Shown: positions 6,959 through 13,798 of the stretch, in pieces
Numbering within the stretch: the stretch's first letter is position 1
How the letters are laid out: every line of letters begins with the position of its first letter
Assembly (NCBI GenBank): GCA_031276365.1
Contig: JAISNG010000160.1
Coordinates: 1-15,301 of the forward strand
Source: Campylobacteraceae bacterium
GTDB taxonomy: Bacteria > Campylobacterota > Campylobacteria > Campylobacterales > Campylobacteraceae
Direction of reading: 5' to 3'
Length of the DNA: 15,301 bases
Translations under genes and position numbers: made by a program
The notes under the pieces: generated by a model
What the model saw: the letters and a program-made list of their open reading frames with translations, nothing else
What the model was told of the DNA's origin: nothing
Database searches by the model: none

Positions 6959-8038
6959 TTGCATTTTAGTTTTAAATCTAAAGAAAAAGACGCTTTAGAT
7001 GCTCAATACGAAGCTCAAAAGATTGCTTTTGCACCGATTATTTTTCAGTGTGCGAGAGTTTTGAGAGAGTGGGGCGTGTTGAAGCTTTTGCATGAAAACA
7101 GCAAAACAGGATTGGGCTTGGAAGAGATTTGCGCTCAAATCCAAAAAAGTACATACTCCATCAACTTGCTGCTTGAAAGCGCTCTAAGCGCGGATATTGT
7201 GGAGCAAAAAGAGGAGCGTTATTTTTTAAGCAAAGTCGGATATTTTTTACAAAACGACCCTATGACTGTATCAAATATGGATTTTAATCACTATATAAAC
7301 TACCTTGGCATGTACCATCTGGACGAATCGGCAGAATATGAAAAACCGTTCGGATTGAAATATTTCGGCGAATGGCAGACTATCTATCCCGCGCTCTCCG
7401 AACTTCCGCCAAAAATAAAAGAGGCGTGGTTTTCGTTTGACCATTTTTATTCTGACGGCGCATTTGAAGCGGCTTTGGATATTTTAAAGACGCTAAAACA
7501 CAAAAGCGTGCTTGACATCGGCGGCAATACGGGCAAGTTTTCACTTCTCTGCGCAGAGAGATTAAAGGACGCAAATATCTGTATAGCGGATTTGCCCGAA
7601 CAGATAAAACTTGCGTCGGAAAATATAAAAAAAGCGCATCTGCAAGAGCGCATTACAACTTTTGCCATTGATATTTTAAGCTCCGCCGCACTGCCAAAAT
7701 CGTACGATATCGTATGGATGAGCCAGTTTTTGGACTGTTTTGCAGAAAGCGACATACTTAAAATATTGGAGAAAGTACATAAAAGCCTTAAATATGACTC
7801 CAAAGTCTGTATTTTGGAGCCTATTTGGGACAGACAGCGTTTTGAAGCGTCCGCATTTTGTATTATCAATACATCGCCATATTTTACAGCGATTGCAAAT
7901 GGTAAAAGCAAAATGTTCAAATGGGATAATTTGAAAAAGCTTATAGAAAAATCATCATTGGAAATTGAACATGTATATGACAACTTGGGCTTCGGGCATT
8001 CGTTGGTCGTATGCAAAAATAAAGGATTAGAATGGTAA
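6959..8038 (+). CDS. SAM-dependent methyltransferase (O-methyltransferase family 2 type)
   Basis: This is a 359-residue class I methyltransferase. A helical, winged-helix-like N-terminal part (about 25-95, with APIIFQCARVLREWGVLKLL and the SKVGYFL turn) matches the dimerisation domain of plant-type and polyketide O-methyltransferases. The Rossmann part has motif I VLDIGGNTGKF (184-194), the acidic end of strand 2 in CIADLPEQ (D211), and DIVWMSQFLDCF as motif IV region. Aryl polyene and flexirubin clusters commonly contain such an enzyme for ring O- or C-methylation, and that is the likely role. The translational start is TTG. It begins a five-gene overlapping operon, its stop overlapping the second ACP gene by 7 nt. 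The methyl acceptor is inferred from context only. Confidence 0.88.
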   Translation: MHFSFKSKEKDALDAQYEAQKIAFAPIIFQCARVLREWGVLKLLHENSKTGLGLEEICAQIQKSTYSINLLLESALSADIVEQKEERYFLSKVGYFLQNDPMTVSNMDFNHYINYLGMYHLDESAEYEKPFGLKYFGEWQTIYPALSELPPKIKEAWFSFDHFYSDGAFEAALDILKTLKHKSVLDIGGNTGKFSLLCAERLKDANICIADLPEQIKLASENIKKAHLQERITTFAIDILSSAALPKSYDIVWMSQFLDCFAESDILKILEKVHKSLKYDSKVCILEPIWDRQRFEASAFCIINTSPYFTAIANGKSKMFKWDNLKKLIEKSSLEIEHVYDNLGFGHSLVVCKNKGLEW

Positions 8039-8283
8039 CAAGCGAAGATTTGAAAGCGCTCATCATAAAAAGTTTAAAGTTGGAAGATATCGGCGTGGAC
8101 GATATTAAGGACAATATGCCGCTTTTCGGTGAAGACGGACTTGGGCTTGACAGCGTTGATTCTATTGAACTTGTATTAACGATAGAGCGCGAATACGGCG
8201 TCAAAATAGGCAAAAGTGAAAATTATCAAGAGATTTTCAGCTCAATATCATCGCTTTTAAATTTCATTAATGCTCAAAAATAG
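8032..8283 (+). CDS. Acyl carrier protein (second copy)
   Basis: This 83-residue carrier protein has the attachment motif GLDSVDSIEL, with the phosphopantetheine serine at residue 41. It is more canonical than the first ACP: acidic helix II (DSVDSIELVLTIEREYG) and helix III ending in LLNFINAQK. The ATG is embedded in the end of the methyltransferase gene, with AAAGGA upstream. Its last 14 nt overlap the next ketosynthase gene. Each of the two ACP genes is followed by its own KS, implying two dedicated KS/ACP pairs. Because the BtrH-like enzyme is encoded in this same operon, this ACP is the more likely donor for that transfer (inference). Confidence 0.9.
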   Translation: MVTSEDLKALIIKSLKLEDIGVDDIKDNMPLFGEDGLGLDSVDSIELVLTIEREYGVKIGKSENYQEIFSSISSLLNFINAQK

Positions 8284-9376
8284 GGTTTTTGTAAATTACT
8301 TTGACGCTCTTTCGTGTGCGGGATTGAACGAGCGCGAATTGTGGCAAAATATATTGAATCAAAAAAGCGGCATCAAAATGCACAGCGATTTTTTGCCTGA
8401 TGCAAAAGCTGCTATAGGCAAGATAGATTCTGCAGCGTCTTTTAAGGAATTACTTTTGGATTTTGCCCAAAACGCCTTCATGCAAAGCGGCACAGAGCCG
8501 AAAGATTGCGTGCTTTTTGCAGGCTCTTCAGTGGGTGGTATGCAAAATACTGAAAAAAAATTGCAAGAGGGTGCGGATTTTAGTGATATTGACCCGAATT
8601 TTCATACGATAGAAACTATCAAAAATACACTCAATCTGCGTTTTTCTTTCAAAGAGAATTTCGCTTTTTCAACGGCATGCACCTCAAGTGCAAATGCTCT
8701 GGGATTTGCGTACGAATGTATAAAAAAAGGTGTGTATGAAAGGGCTTTGGTGATAGGCGCGGACGCTCTTTCGCTCACTACTGTGTGTGGATTTAACGCA
8801 CTTGGAATTTTATCGGACACAATCTGCGCTCCATTTTGCCATACAAGCGGAGGTATGAATGTGGCCGAAGGACTTGGTCTGCTTATTTTGAGCAATATAA
8901 AAACCGAAAATGCGGTTGAAATTTTAGGAGTCGGCTACAGTTCAGATGCTTATCATATGACACATCCAAAACCTGACGGAAAAGGCGCATTTGAGGCGAT
9001 GAAGGCCGCTTTGAAAAACGCTGCGCTTGACGCTTCGCAGATAGATTATATAAACGCTCATGGCACAGGTACAAAGGCAAACGATACGACCGAAGCGGAA
9101 GCAATAGTTTCGCTTTTCGGCAAAACCCCGTATATAAGCTCTTCCAAAAATATCATAGGACATACTTTAGGCGCGGCTGGTGCGATTGAAGCTATTATCA
9201 CATGCAAAGCGATAACGCAAGGCGTCATACCTCCAAACGGTGCAATAGAACAGAGCATAAACGAAGAGTGCGATTTTGCGTTATATCCTATAAAAAGAGA
9301 GATTAACTTTGCTATGAGCAACTCTTTTGCATTCGGTGGAAATAACACCTCTTTGGTATTCGGTAAAATCTTATGA
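8270..9376 (+). CDS. Beta-ketoacyl-ACP synthase (KAS II/FabF-like), second copy
   Basis: This 368-residue condensing enzyme has all catalytic elements in standard form: STACTSSANA (C137), INAHGTGTKANDTTEAEA (H264), SSKNIIGHTLGAAG (K293, H298) and the closing NSFAFGGNN near 351-359. It extends an ACP-bound chain with a malonyl unit. Compared with the first KS it keeps the textbook HGTGT motif and has a somewhat longer N-terminal half. No chain-length-factor gene follows it, so it probably acts as a homodimer, or as the initiating or elongating partner of the first KS. ATG at 8270 lies inside the ACP gene; the stop overlaps the next gene in ATGA. Type II polyketide or aryl polyene biosynthesis is favoured over housekeeping fatty acid synthesis because of its operon partners. 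Confidence 0.92.
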   Translation: MLKNRVFVNYFDALSCAGLNERELWQNILNQKSGIKMHSDFLPDAKAAIGKIDSAASFKELLLDFAQNAFMQSGTEPKDCVLFAGSSVGGMQNTEKKLQEGADFSDIDPNFHTIETIKNTLNLRFSFKENFAFSTACTSSANALGFAYECIKKGVYERALVIGADALSLTTVCGFNALGILSDTICAPFCHTSGGMNVAEGLGLLILSNIKTENAVEILGVGYSSDAYHMTHPKPDGKGAFEAMKAALKNAALDASQIDYINAHGTGTKANDTTEAEAIVSLFGKTPYISSSKNIIGHTLGAAGAIEAIITCKAITQGVIPPNGAIEQSINEECDFALYPIKREINFAMSNSFAFGGNNTSLVFGKIL

Positions 9377-9777
9377 AAATCAAAGATACACCTCAATATC
9401 ACAACAAAACGCTTGAAGGAGCAAAAAAGGCATGCTACGCTCAAGATGAAAACGGCGAATACAAAATAGTTGCTTCAATAGGCTGGGAAGTTGAAGAGAC
9501 AGTTACACTTTTAGCTGTTGAAGAGTTAAAAAGACAGGAAAACGAAGCGCTAAAAGGCTATCTTGAAGGCTATCTTTCGCCGCTTCCTTACTACATGTAC
9601 CAAAGAAGAATGGATATTCCTACTCTGTCATGCACAGCAGGTATATGCCGCTGGCGCGTTAAACGGCACTTCAAGCCTTCTGTTTTTAAAAATCTAAGCA
9701 GAAAGATTTTAGTGCGCTACGCGGAAGCGTTGGATATAGAAGTAGAGGATTTAATGCGCGGAATAGATAATGGCTGA
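9373..9777 (+). CDS. Small conserved protein with a helix-turn-helix-like C-terminal half
   Basis: This 134-residue protein is not assigned to a family with known function. The N-terminal half (1-65) is charged, with KTLEGAKKACYAQDENGEYKIVAS near the start and a helical segment VEETVTLLAVEELKRQENEAL. The C-terminal half (about 75-130) contains YYMYQRRMDIPTLSCTAGICRWRVKRHFKPSVFKNLSRKI-type sequence, whose order of helices (short helix, turn, basic helix, then LVRYAEALDIEVEDLMRGI) looks like a Cro/CI-type helix-turn-helix. It could be a DNA-binding regulator of the locus. A similar small gene beside BtrH-like genes is familiar to me from Bacteroidetes pigment-type clusters, which also allows a role as an accessory to the BtrH-like enzyme. 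It overlaps KS2 by 4 nt and the BtrH-like gene by 8 nt. Confidence 0.75.
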   Translation: MKIKDTPQYHNKTLEGAKKACYAQDENGEYKIVASIGWEVEETVTLLAVEELKRQENEALKGYLEGYLSPLPYYMYQRRMDIPTLSCTAGICRWRVKRHFKPSVFKNLSRKILVRYAEALDIEVEDLMRGIDNG

Positions 9778-10768
9778 GTTCAAACACACACATGCTGCGC
9801 ATTGTGAAAGCGGTACTGTTTCGTCCATGTTAAAACATAGCGGATTGGATATAGGCGAGGCTATGTGTTTTGGCGTTTCAAGTGCGATTATTTTCGGCTA
9901 TTTTCCATTTATCAAAATAAACAATCAGCCGCTGATTACTTATAGAATGCCGCCGCGCTATATATTAAAAGGAGTTGAAAAAAATCTCGGCGTAAAGTTT
10001 GAGATTAAAACCTTTAAAAACGATAGGCAAAAAGCCGTAAAATATTTGGACGAAGAACTTGCAAAAGGCGCTATTGCAGGCGTGCAGACATCTGTATTTT
10101 ATTTGCCGTATTTTCCGAAAGATATGCGTTTTCATTTCAACGCGCACAATCTCATCGTATTTAAAAAAGAGGGAAATACTTACTTTGTCAGCGACCCCGT
10201 GTTTGATTATGTAAATACAATAAGCGAAGAGGATTTGACAAGGGCGAGATTTGCAAAAGGTGCGTTAGCTCCGCATGGAACGCTTTATAAACTAATAAGT
10301 ATACCACAAAGCATAGATTTCGAAAAAGCGATAAAACGTTCAATATCAAAAACCGTGTGCATGATGCTAAAAACTCCGCTGCCAATCATCGGTATTTGGG
10401 GTATGAAGACGCTTGCAAAAAAGATAGCTTCACTGAAGATTGCAACCGAAGAAGATATGCGTTCTGCGAAAATGTTTATCACACAAATAATCAGAATGCA
10501 AGAAGAGATAGGCACAGGTGGTGGTGGTTTTAGATTTATGTACGCTTCGTTTTTGCAGGAGAGTTCAAAGATGTTAAACTCTTCATTGCTGTTTGAAACT
10601 TCAAATATCATGAGCGAAGCAGGAGACAGATTAAGAGCATTTGCGTTAAAAGGCGCAAAAATTATAAAAAATCAGGACGAATTTAACCCTGAAGAGCTTT
10701 CGCGCCTGTTTATGGAGTGCGCACTTTTGGAAGAGAGTGCATACAAGAGACTTAAAGACTTGAAATAG
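9770..10768 (+). CDS. BtrH-like acyl-ACP:acceptor transferase (BtrH_N plus DUF4872)
   Basis: This 332-residue protein has two recognisable regions. The N-terminal region (about 8-145) matches the BtrH_N pattern: HAAHCESGTVSSMLKHSG with a cysteine at residue 12, then GEAMCFGVSSAIIFGY, AHNLIVF with H126 and FVSDPVF with D142. This ordering is consistent with a papain/peptidase-C39-like Cys-His-Asp triad. The C-terminal region has LPIIGIWGMKTLAKKI (204-219) and GTGGGGFRFMYASFL (248-262), as in DUF4872. In butirosin biosynthesis BtrH moves an acyl chain from a carrier protein to an amine. By analogy this enzyme may release the finished chain from an ACP encoded in the same operon. It is the last gene of the operon, followed at once by a hairpin. 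Family assignment is from memory of motifs; the triad and substrate are inferred. Confidence 0.8.
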   Translation: MAEFKHTHAAHCESGTVSSMLKHSGLDIGEAMCFGVSSAIIFGYFPFIKINNQPLITYRMPPRYILKGVEKNLGVKFEIKTFKNDRQKAVKYLDEELAKGAIAGVQTSVFYLPYFPKDMRFHFNAHNLIVFKKEGNTYFVSDPVFDYVNTISEEDLTRARFAKGALAPHGTLYKLISIPQSIDFEKAIKRSISKTVCMMLKTPLPIIGIWGMKTLAKKIASLKIATEEDMRSAKMFITQIIRMQEEIGTGGGGFRFMYASFLQESSKMLNSSLLFETSNIMSEAGDRLRAFALKGAKIIKNQDEFNPEELSRLFMECALLEESAYKRLKDLK

Positions 10769-10777
10769 TATTTCAAG
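10759..10777 (+). terminator. Hairpin at the end of the BtrH operon
   Basis: CTTGAAATA and TATTTCAAG form a perfect 9-bp inverted repeat around a single G, overlapping the TAG stop codon of the BtrH-like gene, and ATATTTTTG follows. The stem is AT-rich and the T-run interrupted, so it may be only a weak or partial terminator, or a 3'-end stabilising element. Confidence 0.45.
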
Positions 10778-10788
10778 CATATTTTTGA

Positions 10789-10794
10789 TAGAAT
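10789..10794 (+). promoter_or_regulatory. Candidate -10 box for the DsbC-like gene
   Basis: TAGAAT follows a T-rich stretch (ATTTTTGA) and lies 28 nt before the ATG. Campylobacterota promoters often have a good -10 box after T-rich DNA without a clear -35 box, which fits here. Confidence 0.35.
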
Positions 10795-10822
10795 GGTTCA
10801 TTTTTATTTGAGGAGACAGGTT

Positions 10823-11554
10823 ATGAGAAAGTTTTTGGTTTGTGTCTGCATGGGAGGGTTTCTTTTTGCGGGAGAGTTTGAAGACAATTTGCAGCAGACT
10901 ATAAAAAACAGTTTTAATCAAGAGGTGCAGATAATAAGTGTAGATACATTCAAGAGCATAAACGGTTTGCGCCTTGCAGTGCTTAAGTCTGCTGAAGGCG
11001 CGATGCCTTTATACGTTTCAGCCGACGGCAAATCTTTTTTGGCGGTAACGGATTTTTTCTATTTTAGCGATGAGGGCGACAAGGAGCTTTTGCTAAAAAG
11101 AATAGATGAGATTCAGACTTTGAACAAAGAGTCGCAGGCAAAGGCATTTGACAAACTATTTGACAGCGTGCCGCAAGAAGCGGGATTGCTTTTAAAATCA
11201 CAAAATAAAACAGATAAATTATTGACGATAGTTACAGACCCTGACTGCCCGTATTGCCGCGCAGAGATGGCAAACTTAAAAGAGCATCTGAAGAGTACAA
11301 ATGTGCGCTTGATTTTCGCGCCTGTTCATGACGAAAAGGCTTTCATCAAATCAGCTCTTATCCTTTCAGAGACAAAAAAACTGAAAGATAACGAAAAAAT
11401 CATAGCCGTTATGGAAAAATATTACCAAAATATTGAACTTGACGAAAAACAACTGCAGACAAAAACAGATGTCGTACATGGTGCGGCAAATACTATATTC
11501 GGCTCCGGATTGGTGCGCTCTGTGCCATATTTTCATGACGGAAAGCTGAAATAG
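10823..11554 (+). CDS. Secreted DsbC-like thioredoxin-fold protein
   Basis: This is a periplasmic thiol/disulfide protein of 243 residues. ATG at 10823 is chosen because AGGAG (10811-10815) sits 7 nt upstream and it begins directly with a signal peptide, MRKFLVCVCMGGFLFAGEF; an in-frame ATG 30 nt further upstream lacks a ribosome site. The mature N-terminal region (20-90) resembles the DsbC/DsbG dimerisation part, and the catalytic domain has TDPDCPYCRAEM with the CXXC cysteines at 142 and 145 and a cis-proline region SVPYF (P235). It probably isomerises or reduces disulfides in exported proteins. It is separated from the cluster by a hairpin and lies 10 nt before the antiporter gene, so membership in the biosynthetic locus is doubtful. 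Confidence 0.85.
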   Translation: MRKFLVCVCMGGFLFAGEFEDNLQQTIKNSFNQEVQIISVDTFKSINGLRLAVLKSAEGAMPLYVSADGKSFLAVTDFFYFSDEGDKELLLKRIDEIQTLNKESQAKAFDKLFDSVPQEAGLLLKSQNKTDKLLTIVTDPDCPYCRAEMANLKEHLKSTNVRLIFAPVHDEKAFIKSALILSETKKLKDNEKIIAVMEKYYQNIELDEKQLQTKTDVVHGAANTIFGSGLVRSVPYFHDGKLK

Positions 11555-11557
11555 GAG
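11553..11557 (+). promoter_or_regulatory. Ribosome binding site for the antiporter TTG start
   Basis: AGGAG overlaps the stop codon of the DsbC-like gene and precedes TTG at 11565 by 7 nt, supporting that start and translational coupling of the two genes. Confidence 0.55.
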
Positions 11558-11564
11558 ATAACTT

Positions 11565-12725
11565 TTGGAGGCAAGCGCGGTTGTTACATTTTTAGCGCTT
11601 TTACTGATTGCCGCGCCTTTTATCTCAAGCGTTACAAAAATTCCGATTGTTGTAGTGGAGATGCTTTTGGGAGTATTCGGCGCGTATGTCGGGCTTCTAA
11701 AGGCATTTGAGGCATTTGATATTTTGGCGCATCTTGGCTTTTTGTATCTGATGTTTCTTGTCGGCATGGAGGTCAATCTAAAAGAGTTGCGTTTTGGCAA
11801 AGCTTCGCTTTTAAGGCGTGTTGTTCTTTTTTTCGGCATGATTTACGCGCTGTCTATTATCACGACTCTTTATTTTAATCTTCATATTGTTTATGTCGCG
11901 ATATTTCCTATTTTTTCAATCGGTATTTTAATGACTTTAGTCAAAGAGTACGGTAGAACTGAGGTGTGGCTTTCGCTTGCACTAAATGTCGGCATTATAG
12001 GCGAACTAATCAGTATCGTTGTCATGATAATTTTAAACAGTCTTCTTAAAAGCGGATTTAACATACAGTTTTTTATCACTTTGATAATACTCATACTTTT
12101 TTTCGGAAGCTTTGCGCTGTTTTTCAAGGGTGCGAAAGTATTTTTCTGGTGGTTTCCCGAAGTAAAAACCGTACTTATGCCCTATCATGACAACAAAGAT
12201 ATAGATATACGCCTTTCTATGGCACTTGTATTTACGATGGTCGCATTGATGATAATTATCGGCATAGACGAAGTTTTGGGAGCATTTTTGGCGGGACTAT
12301 TTTTGGCTTTCTTTTTCAAACACAAAACGGATTTACGCGAAAAACTCTCATCATTTGGATTTGGCTTTTTTATACCGCTTTTTTTTATATACGTCGGTTC
12401 AACGCTTCCTATAGAGGCATTTACAAATCCCGAGGTGCTGAAACTTTCACTCTTTTTATCGGGTGCGATAGTGTTTATAAGGCTTATCGGCTCGCTGTCG
12501 GCGTATCTTAGCTATTTCGGATTTAAAAATACGCTTCTTTTCTCTTTGGGCAACTCCATACCGCTGACATTTCTTGTTGCCGTCGCAACGCTTGCATACA
12601 ACACAGAAGCCATAACAAACAACGAATATTACGCCATCATCGTAGCAGGTCTGATAAGCGCGATAGCTCTCATCATCATCATCAAAATCCTCCACACCCT
12701 TTTTTCAAAAGTCAAAAGCCGATGA
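11565..12725 (+). CDS. CPA2-family cation/proton antiporter, membrane domain only
   Basis: This 386-residue inner-membrane exchanger has about 11-13 hydrophobic segments. VEMLLGVFGAYVGL (31-44), LGFLYLMFLVGMEVNLKEL (57-75), IDEVLGAFLAGLFLAFFF and FFIPLFFIYVGSTL are the family landmarks of KefB/NapA-type Na+(K+)/H+ antiporters. In the ion-site helix (LALNVGIIGELISIV, 138-152) the acidic residue appears to be Glu147 rather than the usual Asp; this alignment is by eye. There is no C-terminal TrkA-N/RCK nucleotide-binding domain, so it is shorter than KefB/KefC and probably not glutathione gated. The start is TTG. The stop overlaps the tsaD start in ATGA. The expected role is pH and cation homeostasis. 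Confidence 0.85.
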   Translation: MEASAVVTFLALLLIAAPFISSVTKIPIVVVEMLLGVFGAYVGLLKAFEAFDILAHLGFLYLMFLVGMEVNLKELRFGKASLLRRVVLFFGMIYALSIITTLYFNLHIVYVAIFPIFSIGILMTLVKEYGRTEVWLSLALNVGIIGELISIVVMIILNSLLKSGFNIQFFITLIILILFFGSFALFFKGAKVFFWWFPEVKTVLMPYHDNKDIDIRLSMALVFTMVALMIIIGIDEVLGAFLAGLFLAFFFKHKTDLREKLSSFGFGFFIPLFFIYVGSTLPIEAFTNPEVLKLSLFLSGAIVFIRLIGSLSAYLSYFGFKNTLLFSLGNSIPLTFLVAVATLAYNTEAITNNEYYAIIVAGLISAIALIIIIKILHTLFSKVKSR

Positions 12726-13729
12726 TTTTGAGTATTGAGAGTAGCTGCGATGACAGCTCTTTGGCATTGACGAAAATCAACAATTACGAGCTTGTTTTTC
12801 ATGAGAAGATTTCGCAGGAGATTGCGCATTCATCTTACGGCGGCGTTGTGCCTGAGCTTGCCGCGAGACTTCATACAAGCGCGCTTCCAAAGATACTTGA
12901 GAAAGCTGCGGCACATTTGAAAGATGCAAAGGCGATTGCCGTTACAAACGAGCCGGGACTTTCCGTGAGCCTGCTTGAGGGAGTTACGATGGCAAAGGCT
13001 TTGAGTATTGCACTTAATGTGCCGATTTTGCCTATAAATCACCTTAAAGGTCATATCTATTCTCTGTTTATTGAGCGCGAAGAGAGACTGCCGCTTGGCG
13101 TTTTGCTGGTATCGGGCGGGCATACGCAGATTTTGCATGCGAAAAATTATGATGATATAAGGATTTTGGCTTCCACACTTGATGACAGCTTTGGCGAGAG
13201 TTTTGACAAAACCGCCAAAATGCTCTCGCTTGGCTATCCGGGCGGCGCGGTTATAGAAGAGTACGCCAAAAAAGGGGAGAAACGTTTTGGGTTTACCATT
13301 CCTATGCAAAGGTCAAAAAATATCGCTTTTAGCTATTCGGGGCTGAAAAATCAAGTAAGACTTGCTATTCAAAAACTTAGAGGGAATATTTCGCAGCAGG
13401 ATATGTGCGACATCGCCGCTTCATTTCAAGACGCCGCGATAAGCCATGTATTAAAGCAGTGTGAAAAAATCTTCAAGCAAAACATATTCACGGAATTTGC
13501 CATAGTCGGCGGCGCAGGTGCAAATCAAACGCTGCGCGAAAAGATGAGGATTTTGTGTGAACATTACGGCATAAAACTGCATTTACCGCCGCTTGAATTT
13601 TGCTCTGACAATGCCGCCATGATAGGAAGAGCGGGCATTGAAGCATATAAACTGAAGAGATTTGTATCGCCGCATGAAATTAAAATCAACCCCAAAAGCA
13701 GCAGCAATCAACTGTACCGAAGTAAATAA
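12722..13729 (+). CDS. tsaD: tRNA N6-adenosine threonylcarbamoyltransferase TsaD
   Basis: This enzyme transfers the threonylcarbamoyl group to A37 of tRNAs reading ANN codons (t6A), working with TsaB and TsaE in the cytoplasm. At 335 residues it is full length. The ASKHA-fold N-terminus MILSIESSCDDSSLAL, the metal ligands in NHLKGHIYS (H107, H111), LLVSGGHTQI (128-137), the DDSFGESFDKTAKMLSLGYPGG block (154-175), IVGGAGANQTLREKM and the third metal ligand in FCSDNAAMIGRAG (D296) are all intact. The start overlaps the antiporter stop by 4 nt. It is an essential housekeeping gene, useful as an anchor: its 3' end is only 39 nt from the first CRISPR repeat, and no terminator hairpin is visible in that gap. 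Confidence 0.98.
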   Translation: MILSIESSCDDSSLALTKINNYELVFHEKISQEIAHSSYGGVVPELAARLHTSALPKILEKAAAHLKDAKAIAVTNEPGLSVSLLEGVTMAKALSIALNVPILPINHLKGHIYSLFIEREERLPLGVLLVSGGHTQILHAKNYDDIRILASTLDDSFGESFDKTAKMLSLGYPGGAVIEEYAKKGEKRFGFTIPMQRSKNIAFSYSGLKNQVRLAIQKLRGNISQQDMCDIAASFQDAAISHVLKQCEKIFKQNIFTEFAIVGGAGANQTLREKMRILCEHYGIKLHLPPLEFCSDNAAMIGRAGIEAYKLKRFVSPHEIKINPKSSSNQLYRSK

Positions 13730-13768
13730 ATTTTTTCTTGGTTTAATTGGTACAAATACAGAGTTTCT

Positions 13769-13798
13769 GTTTTAATACAACACTTGTTTTGGTTCAAC
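13769..13798 (-). repeat. Degenerate terminal CRISPR repeat
   Basis: It matches the consensus except for C to T at repeat position 5 (13773). On the transcribed minus strand this turns the handle ATTGAAAC into ATTAAAAC and removes the closing base pair of the imperfect stem. Decay of the leader-distal repeat is normal and supports the leftward orientation. Confidence 0.9.

Noticed and set aside
8602..9444. Long leftward open frames inside the second ketosynthase gene
   Set aside because: They are antisense to a gene with all ketosynthase catalytic motifs, carry no domain signatures of their own and lack plausible starts.
685..10768. Housekeeping fatty acid synthesis (fab) cluster
   Set aside because: There is no fabD, fabG, fabH, fabZ or plsX here, while an exporter, methyltransferase, glycosyltransferase and BtrH-like gene are present, and the carrier proteins are unlike AcpP around the attachment serine.
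10793..10822. Upstream ATG giving the DsbC-like protein ten extra residues (MVHFYLRRQV)
   Set aside because: It has no ribosome binding site, lies on the predicted -10 box and would place charged residues ahead of the signal peptide; ATG at 10823 has AGGAG at the right distance.
13718..13747. A possible second decayed CRISPR repeat just left of 13769 (CTTGGTTTAAT resembles the repeat end)
   Set aside because: Only the last 10 positions match well (8 of 10), the rest is at chance level in AT-rich DNA, and the distance to the next repeat would leave a 21-nt spacer, far from 34-37.
13730..13768. The AT-rich gap after tsaD as a CRISPR leader
   Set aside because: It is only 39 nt long, contains no clear promoter and adjoins the degenerate repeat; repeat orientation and decay place the leader at the other end.
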